This document shows, piece by piece, positions 58,909-64,000 of a DNA stretch of 64,000 nucleotides. Made by a program: the position numbers and the translations under genes. Under the pieces are notes generated by a model. It was given only the letters and a program-made list of their open reading frames with translations. It searched no databases and was not told the DNA's origin. The stretch's first letter is position 1; each line of letters begins with the position of its first letter. Source of the DNA: Pseudomonadota bacterium (GTDB lineage Bacteria; Pseudomonadota; Gammaproteobacteria; Burkholderiales; Thiobacillaceae); contig JAKADC010000002.1 of assembly GCA_021820845.1 (NCBI GenBank), positions 124,001 through 188,000 of the forward strand, given 5' to 3'.

Positions 58909-61497
58909 TCAACGTGCCGCATCGGAATGTCCGCGGAAGCGCGCCTCCAGCGCCGCGAGTTCCATCGCGGCGGCCGTGAAATCACCGCCTTGCACGCAGG
59001 CCTCGATACGCGCCGCGCCGTCTTGTATGGCGGTCGCCATCACGCTTGCGGCGGCCCCCTTGAGCGCGTGCGCTTCCTTGCGGCACGCTTCGGCGTGACC
59101 CTGCGCGATCCCGGTTTTCAGCGCGGCGAGGCTGGCCTCCGTCGTGGTGAGAAAGAGCGACTCGAGATCGTGCACCAGCTGGGGATTGTCCGGGTAGCGG
59201 GCATGCAGCGCGGCGCGGTCGAGCAGTGGCGCGGCGGCTGCGACCGGCGGCGATTGCGGCAGCCATTGCAGCAGGAGCGCGGTCAGCGCTGCTTCGGTGT
59301 AGGGTTTGCTGAGGTAGTCGTTCGCGCCCGCGGCCAGGCAGGCTTCGCGGAAGCCGGCGCTGGCATTCGCGGTCAGCGCGATGATCGGTACGTCGCGCAC
59401 GTCGCCCGGCAGCTGGCGAATGCGGCGCGTCGCCTCCAGCCCGTCCATCACCGGCATCTGCCAGTCCATCAGAACCAGATCGAAGGGCTGCTCGGACAGT
59501 TTCTCCAGCGCCTCGGCGCCGCTGGCGGCGACGACGTACTGCAGGCCCAGTTCGCGGAGCTGGTGCGACAGCACTTTCTGGTTCACCAGATGATCTTCCA
59601 CCATCAGGATGCGGCCATTCAACTGAATGGCGGGCTGTGCCGGAAGCGCCGCGAGCGGCAGGGTGCTCGGAGGCAGCAACAGGGACAGCGTGAAGGTGCT
59701 GCCTTCTCCCGGCGCGCTGACGACGGTGAGCTGCCCGTCCATGAGATCGGCGAGCTGACTGCTGACCGCAAGGCCCAGGCCGGTGCCGCCATAGCGTCGG
59801 GTCGTCGACGCGTCGGCCTGCGAAAACGCCTGGAACAGGCGCGACAGCGTTTCCTCGTTCATGCCGATGCCGGTGTCCGTCACGCGGAACTGGCAGCCGA
59901 TTCCTTCGGGAGCGGATTCGAAGCGCGCCGAGAGTTCGACGGCGCCCGCATGGGTGAACTTGATGGCGTTGTCGACGAGGTTGAGCAGAATCTGGCGGAT
60001 GCGGGTGGGATCGCCCAGCAGCGCGGCGGGCGCATGCTCGGGAAGCGACAGCGTGAACTTCAGATTTTTTTCCAGCGCGCGCGCCTGGAACAGCGCGGCC
60101 ACGCCCTGCACCAGCGCCACCGGCGAGAACGCGACCTGTTCGATGGCGAGCTTTCCGGCCTCGATCTTGGAGAAGTCGAGGATGTCGTTGATGATCGTGA
60201 CGAGGCTCTCGGCCGAGCTTTTCAGCGTCGAGACGTATTCGCGCTGGCGCCCGTCGAGCACGGTCTTCAGCAGGAGTCCGCTCATGCCCAGGATGCCGTG
60301 CATGGGCGTGCGGATTTCGTGGCTGACGTTGGCGACGAACGTCGACTTGGCGCGCGCCATCTGCACGGCCGCTTCGCGCGCGGCCTCCTTGGCGGCTTCG
60401 GCGGCGCGGCGTTCGGAGACGTCGCGCATGATCGCCTGGATCACGGGCTTGTCCTCCAGCGTCATCGCGTGCAGGGCGATTTCCGCCGAGAACATCGAGC
60501 CGTCCTTGCGCACGCCTTGCCAATCGATGGTGGCGTGGCCGAGACGCCGTGCCAGGCCGATCGCCCGCACCGCGTTGTCGAGAGCCCTCGCGCCGTTGGC
60601 CTGGATCGGCGTGCCGAGCTTCTCCATCGGCGTGCGCAGAAATTCTTCCACCGTATCCATGCCGAACAGCGAGAGCGTGGCGGGATTGCAGTCCATGAAA
60701 CCGGTGTCGTCGAGGATGACGACGGCGTCCGAATTGGTTTCGAACAGGGTCCGGTATTTGCGCCTTTCCGTTTCAAGCTGGCGGGTCTGCCTCAACATGC
60801 GGCTGCCGACCAGCACGGCAACCAGCGAAGCCAGCAAGGTCGCGAAGATGCCGAGCACCAGCATCAGCGTCCGCGTCGCCTGATAAGCGGCGAAGGTCTT
60901 GCGCAGCGCGGTTTCGTTGTCCTTGCGCTGCAGGTTGGTCATGTTGTCGAGGGCTTCGACGAGTCGGTTCTGCAGGGGAATGGCCTGTTTCTGCAGCAGC
61001 GTCAGCGCACTGTAATTGTTTTCGTCGAGCGCCGCCTCCACCACGTCGAACATGACCGGCTGGTTGGCCAGCGTGATGGCGTCGAGCTGCGCCATCAGCT
61101 TCTTTTCCTCGGGCGTGCTCAACATCGACACCAGCTGGCTGCGATCCTTGGAATACCGTTCGCCGTATTCCTGGAACTGCATGAAAAGCGCGTCCTTCTC
61201 CCACGGATCGATCGAGGCCACGATGTTGTGCATCAGCACGGCGCGGTCGCGCAGCGTATCGCGCATGTTCGACGCGAGGCGCGTCTTCACGTTGTTGACC
61301 GAGACCACGTTGGCCAGCTCGGCGTTGAGGTGCGCCATCTGGGTGACGCCGAGGCCGATCACGGCGAGCATCAGCAGCAGGGCGGCGCTGAAGCCGAGTC
61401 CCACGTTGAAGAGCAGGCCGCGGAGCGGCGACGGCGGCGCGGTGGGGACGGGGTCGGAACGAAATGCCGATGCGCGCGAGGCGCCGGATGGACTCAA
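58909..61497 (-). CDS. hybrid sensor histidine kinase (MCP-like sensor, PAS, HisKA, REC, Hpt)
   Basis: No ATG near the first membrane helix; a TTG at 61497, five bases after the NlpC stop, is preferred (862 residues), with another TTG at 61551. Order: membrane helix, four-helix-bundle periplasmic sensor, membrane helix (about 205-225), PAS domain, HisKA (FVANVSHEIRTPMHGILGMS), ATPase (NLVDNAIKFT, DTGIGM, GGTGLGLAVS), receiver domain (LVLMDWQMPVMDG) and C-terminal Hpt (EAHALKGAAASV). Signals probably pass inside the protein and on to a response regulator elsewhere. Confidence 0.93.
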   Translation of the reverse strand: MSPSGASRASAFRSDPVPTAPPSPLRGLLFNVGLGFSAALLLMLAVIGLGVTQMAHLNAELANVVSVNNVKTRLASNMRDTLRDRAVLMHNIVASIDPWEKDALFMQFQEYGERYSKDRSQLVSMLSTPEEKKLMAQLDAITLANQPVMFDVVEAALDENNYSALTLLQKQAIPLQNRLVEALDNMTNLQRKDNETALRKTFAAYQATRTLMLVLGIFATLLASLVAVLVGSRMLRQTRQLETERRKYRTLFETNSDAVVILDDTGFMDCNPATLSLFGMDTVEEFLRTPMEKLGTPIQANGARALDNAVRAIGLARRLGHATIDWQGVRKDGSMFSAEIALHAMTLEDKPVIQAIMRDVSERRAAEAAKEAAREAAVQMARAKSTFVANVSHEIRTPMHGILGMSGLLLKTVLDGRQREYVSTLKSSAESLVTIINDILDFSKIEAGKLAIEQVAFSPVALVQGVAALFQARALEKNLKFTLSLPEHAPAALLGDPTRIRQILLNLVDNAIKFTHAGAVELSARFESAPEGIGCQFRVTDTGIGMNEETLSRLFQAFSQADASTTRRYGGTGLGLAVSSQLADLMDGQLTVVSAPGEGSTFTLSLLLPPSTLPLAALPAQPAIQLNGRILMVEDHLVNQKVLSHQLRELGLQYVVAASGAEALEKLSEQPFDLVLMDWQMPVMDGLEATRRIRQLPGDVRDVPIIALTANASAGFREACLAAGANDYLSKPYTEAALTALLLQWLPQSPPVAAAAPLLDRAALHARYPDNPQLVHDLESLFLTTTEASLAALKTGIAQGHAEACRKEAHALKGAAASVMATAIQDGAARIEACVQGGDFTAAAMELAALEARFRGHSDAAR

Positions 61498-61501
61498 GGG
61501 A

Positions 61502-61978
61502 TCAGGGCTCGAACGAGGTGACTTCGGCCAGCGGTGCCTGCGGCAGGGCAACGCGCCGGGCGCCGTCGAACCGTTCGTGCCAGTAGCGGTCGGTGAGCCT
61601 GGAGATCATGATCGAACCGGTGCGGCTGCTGGAGGCATGCACGAAGCGGTCTTCGCCCAGATAGATGCCGACGTGCGAAAACGCGTGATCGCCGGTATTG
61701 AAGAAAACCAGGTCGCCGGGCTGGAGATCGGAAACATCGAGCGGCTGCGTCGCCGCGCTGATCGCCTGGCTGTCATGCGGCAGCGTGAGCCCGGTGGTCT
61801 GGCGGAAGACGTAGTCGACGAAGCCGCTGCAGTCGAGTCCGGTCTCGGGCGCGGTGCCGCCCAGTCGGTAGGGGCTGCCCACCAGGCTGACGGCGTAAAG
61901 CGGAACGTCGTCGGGCGCCGCCTGCGCCGCTTGCGCGAGCAGAAGGGCCAGCGTGGATAGCAGCAGGACGGGCTTCAT
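61502..61978 (-). CDS. NlpC/P60 cell-wall hydrolase
   Basis: ATG 61978; 158 residues. Signal peptide ends at AAQAA (about residue 21). The NlpC/P60 catalytic Cys lies in TGLDCSGFVDYVFRQT, the His in HAFSHVGIYLGEDRFVHASS. These enzymes cut peptidoglycan stem peptides. Transcribed with the sensor kinase, whose start follows the stop closely. Confidence 0.93.
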   Translation of the reverse strand: MKPVLLLSTLALLLAQAAQAAPDDVPLYAVSLVGSPYRLGGTAPETGLDCSGFVDYVFRQTTGLTLPHDSQAISAATQPLDVSDLQPGDLVFFNTGDHAFSHVGIYLGEDRFVHASSSRTGSIMISRLTDRYWHERFDGARRVALPQAPLAEVTSFEP

Positions 61979-62052
61979 CGGATAACAATCTGCTCTATAT
62001 TGGGATGAAACTACGGCCAAATGTCACGAATCTTGACCCGGAGGGCGGCACC

Positions 62053-62742
62053 ATGACTGATGCAAACACACCCGCATCGAGCGATACGAGTATCCCCGAT
62101 AACACGCAGCTTGTGCAATTGCACGACGAGGCCGAGGCGGCGGCGTCCGCGCCGGACCTGTACGAGCGCGTGCGCGATCTGACGGCGCGCATGCTGCGCG
62201 AGCGGCGGGTGGCCCTGAACGACGTGCGCGAACTGGTCGCGGCGGTCTCGTCCGGCGTGGGAAGCGGCCTGTCGGCGCGCGGCGGCGAAATGAAGGACGG
62301 CCTCAAGCAGGCGATCGCGGGCCTGGACGAAGCCATCGGAAGCGCCGCGCAGGCGGCCTCCTACACCTTGCGCGAGGCCGTCAGCCAGGGGAAGGGCTTC
62401 AAGGACAACGAACTGAAAGCCAGCCTCGAACAGCTCCGCGACCTCGAGGCGCAGATCGTCGACGCACTGAAACAGACCGCCAGCCAGTCGGGCGGCAAGT
62501 TGAAGGAAGAGCTCGAGTACCTGAGCGATCACCTGAAGATCAGCGGAACCCGCACCGGCGAGCAGGTGCGCGACGCGCTTCGGCAACTGGCGGACGGCGT
62601 GAAGGCCAGCGGCGAGGCGGGGCGGGCGGGACTGAGCGAATCGGCCGCCGCAGCCACCAAGCGGCTGTCGCAGGTCGCGAGCGGCGTGCTGGATGCCTTG
62701 TCCGAATCGCTTAAACGCCAGAGCGAACGACTGCGCTCCTGA
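62053..62742 (+). CDS. DUF6781-like helical protein
   Basis: ATG 62053 follows GGAGGG; 229 residues. Nearly all alpha-helical and rich in Ala, Leu, Lys and Gln, with long amphipathic runs (SAAQAASYTLREAVSQGKGF; LSESAAAATKRLSQVASGVL) like apolipoprotein-type or phasin-like proteins. The pattern suggests DUF6781, which often lies next to an ABC1-family kinase, as here. No signal peptide. Function unknown. Confidence 0.72.
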   Translation: MTDANTPASSDTSIPDNTQLVQLHDEAEAAASAPDLYERVRDLTARMLRERRVALNDVRELVAAVSSGVGSGLSARGGEMKDGLKQAIAGLDEAIGSAAQAASYTLREAVSQGKGFKDNELKASLEQLRDLEAQIVDALKQTASQSGGKLKEELEYLSDHLKISGTRTGEQVRDALRQLADGVKASGEAGRAGLSESAAAATKRLSQVASGVLDALSESLKRQSERLRS

Positions 62743-62835
62743 ATCCGCGCTCGCGCGCATCTTCGCGGCGGCGTGCGTGCTGCCGGGCGGCCGCTTGGGC
62801 TAGACTCTCGGCATTACCGATTCCAACAACCGACG

Positions 62836-64000
62836 ATGCTCTGGGAAACCATTTCGGTCGTGCGCGACCTGCCGCGATTGCACGAAATCGCCTCCGTGAT
62901 GATCCGATACGGCGGGGGCGATCTCGTCCGCGTACTGGGGATCAGCGGCGTGCTCGAACGCGCCGGGCGGGTGTTGAACTGGCACAGCAGCAGCGAAATC
63001 AGCCAGCTCGACGCGCCGGTACGCGTCCGCCGCGCGCTGGAAGAGCTCGGCCCGACCTTCATCAAGCTGGGACAGGTGCTGGCGACGCGGGTGGACGTGT
63101 TCCCGCCCAACTGGATCGCCGAATTCGAGAAGCTGCACAGCCGCGTGCCGCCGGTTCCCTACGAACGCCTCCGTCCCGATCTGGTGGAGGCGATCGGGGG
63201 GGAGCCGGCCGAGGTGTTCGCGGAATTCGACCCCGAGCCGCTCGCTGCGGCGTCCATCGCACAGGTGCACCGCGCCACGCTCAAGGACGGCAGCCGCGTC
63301 GTCGTGAAAATACGTCGTCCCGGCATCGAGGGCGTGATCCAGGCCGACCTCCGCATCATGGAGCACGCCGCCAGGCTGCTCGAAAGCGAAGTGCCGGATT
63401 CACGCCGCTACGACCCGGTGCAGATCGTCTCGCAGTTCCGCCGATCGCTGAACCGTGAGCTCGACCTGGCCAAGGAAGCGCGCAACATCGATCAGTTCGC
63501 GCGCCATTTCGCCGACGAGCCGCTCGTGACCATTCCCAGGGTCTACTGGGAATACACCAACGACCGCGTCAATGTTCAGGAGGAGATCATCGGCATGGCG
63601 GGCGTCGCGCCCGACAAGCTCCGCGCGCACGGACTCGATCCCAAGCTGCTGGCCGCGCGCGGCGCCAATGCCGTGCTGAGCATGGTCCTGGAGCACGGCT
63701 ACTTCCACGCCGATCCCCACCCCGGGAACGTGCTGTTCCTGCCCGAGAATCGACTTGGCATGGTCGATTTCGGGATGGTGGGGATGCTGACCGATGTGCG
63801 CCGCAACCAGATCGTCGACCTGCTGCATGCCCTGACGCGCAAGGACGAACAGGCGCTGCTGCAGGTGCTGCTCGACTGGAGCGGCGAGTCGGTGGGCGAC
63901 GAGGATCGCCTCGCCTACGACGTGGCTGAGCTGATGCAGAGTTACGACGATCTGCAGCTAAAGGACGTGAAGATCGGCGGGCTGCTGAACGACATCACCG
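62836..64000 (+). CDS. ABC1/UbiB-family kinase-like protein, cut by window end
   Basis: ATG 62836; 388 residues visible, open at the window end. ABC1/AarF signatures: ALEELGPTFIKLGQVLATRVD (the KxGQ motif), EFDPEPLAAASIAQVHRATL, VVVKIRRPGIEGVIQADLRI, HGYFHADPHPGNVLFL, and VDFGMVG. Atypical kinases of this family support ubiquinone synthesis or lipid homeostasis. It may be a paralogue rather than the true ubiB; the neighbourhood does not hold ubi genes. Confidence 0.9.
   Translation, partial: MLWETISVVRDLPRLHEIASVMIRYGGGDLVRVLGISGVLERAGRVLNWHSSSEISQLDAPVRVRRALEELGPTFIKLGQVLATRVDVFPPNWIAEFEKLHSRVPPVPYERLRPDLVEAIGGEPAEVFAEFDPEPLAAASIAQVHRATLKDGSRVVVKIRRPGIEGVIQADLRIMEHAARLLESEVPDSRRYDPVQIVSQFRRSLNRELDLAKEARNIDQFARHFADEPLVTIPRVYWEYTNDRVNVQEEIIGMAGVAPDKLRAHGLDPKLLAARGANAVLSMVLEHGYFHADPHPGNVLFLPENRLGMVDFGMVGMLTDVRRNQIVDLLHALTRKDEQALLQVLLDWSGESVGDEDRLAYDVAELMQSYDDLQLKDVKIGGLLNDIT

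Noticed and set aside
58714-61521. 935-residue plus-strand open frame
   Set aside because: Shadow of the hybrid kinase gene, which has complete HisKA, ATPase, REC and Hpt motifs on the minus strand.
1-64000. CRISPR array, insertion sequence or attachment site near the tRNA genes
   Set aside because: No regularly spaced repeats, transposase genes or direct repeat of a tRNA 3' end were seen; the eCIS locus is not next to the tRNAs.

Overview
The window is high-GC chromosomal DNA, densely coding, with short overlaps (ATGA, TGATG) between many consecutive genes. The gene content (lysC followed by tRNA-Ser and tRNA-Arg, an EmrAB pump under a MarR repressor, RlmD, Pgi, a SlyD-type isomerase, an ABC1/UbiB-type kinase, c-type cytochromes and DUF302 proteins) suggests a betaproteobacterium, perhaps of the Thiobacillus/Nitrosomonadales type. 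That placement is inference from gene families; no rRNA gene is present.

Positions 1-34,926, all on the minus strand, hold one very large locus for an extracellular contractile injection system (eCIS; Afp/PVC-like, a phage-tail-derived particle). In transcription order it has a stand-alone sigma-54 activator, an intergenic control region (two identical dyads, a candidate IHF site, a -24/-12 promoter), a small helical protein, a DUF4255/Pvc16 terminator-like protein, a beta-rich protein, sheath 1, tube 1, sheath 2, tube 2, an Afp7-type tube/cap protein, a DUF5908-like peptide, separate gpD-like hub and gpV-like spike proteins, a large protein with a C-terminal hydrophobic segment, a gp25-like wedge, baseplate J, and a tail-protein-I homologue. 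Then come seven poorly known proteins (two tiny Ig-like paralogues, two paralogues with a D-F/L-x-x-[ED]-Q-x-Y motif, a 961-aa protein with a duplicated lectin-like module, and proteins of 658 and 491 aa), the AAA+ ATPase, and the payload end. The payload end holds a 1385-aa DUF4157 effector ending in a GH-E (HNH/Endo VII) nuclease, its SUFU-family immunity protein, a small membrane protein, and a second DUF4157 protein that runs off the window.

Positions 35-40 kb hold a dihaem cytochrome c fused to DUF302 with a second DUF302 protein, then a marR-emrA-emrB operon whose promoter is covered by a 29-bp near-perfect operator. tRNA-Arg(ACG) with a terminator, tRNA-Ser(GCT) and lysC follow.

Positions 41.7-64 kb are ordinary core genome with some interesting modules: rlmD and a PolB-type exonuclease; an EAL/HDOD-type protein; a DUF4139-like secreted protein; pgi; a SlyD-like isomerase; and a four-gene MCE lipid-transport operon with a degenerate ATPase. 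An SH3 protein, an M48 metalloprotease, a CHASE2 adenylate cyclase and an MBL-fold cAMP-phosphodiesterase-like protein form one plus-strand operon. After it come a HIT-like phosphorylase, a third DUF302 protein, a hybrid histidine kinase, an NlpC/P60 hydrolase, a DUF6781-like protein and an ABC1-family kinase cut by the window end.
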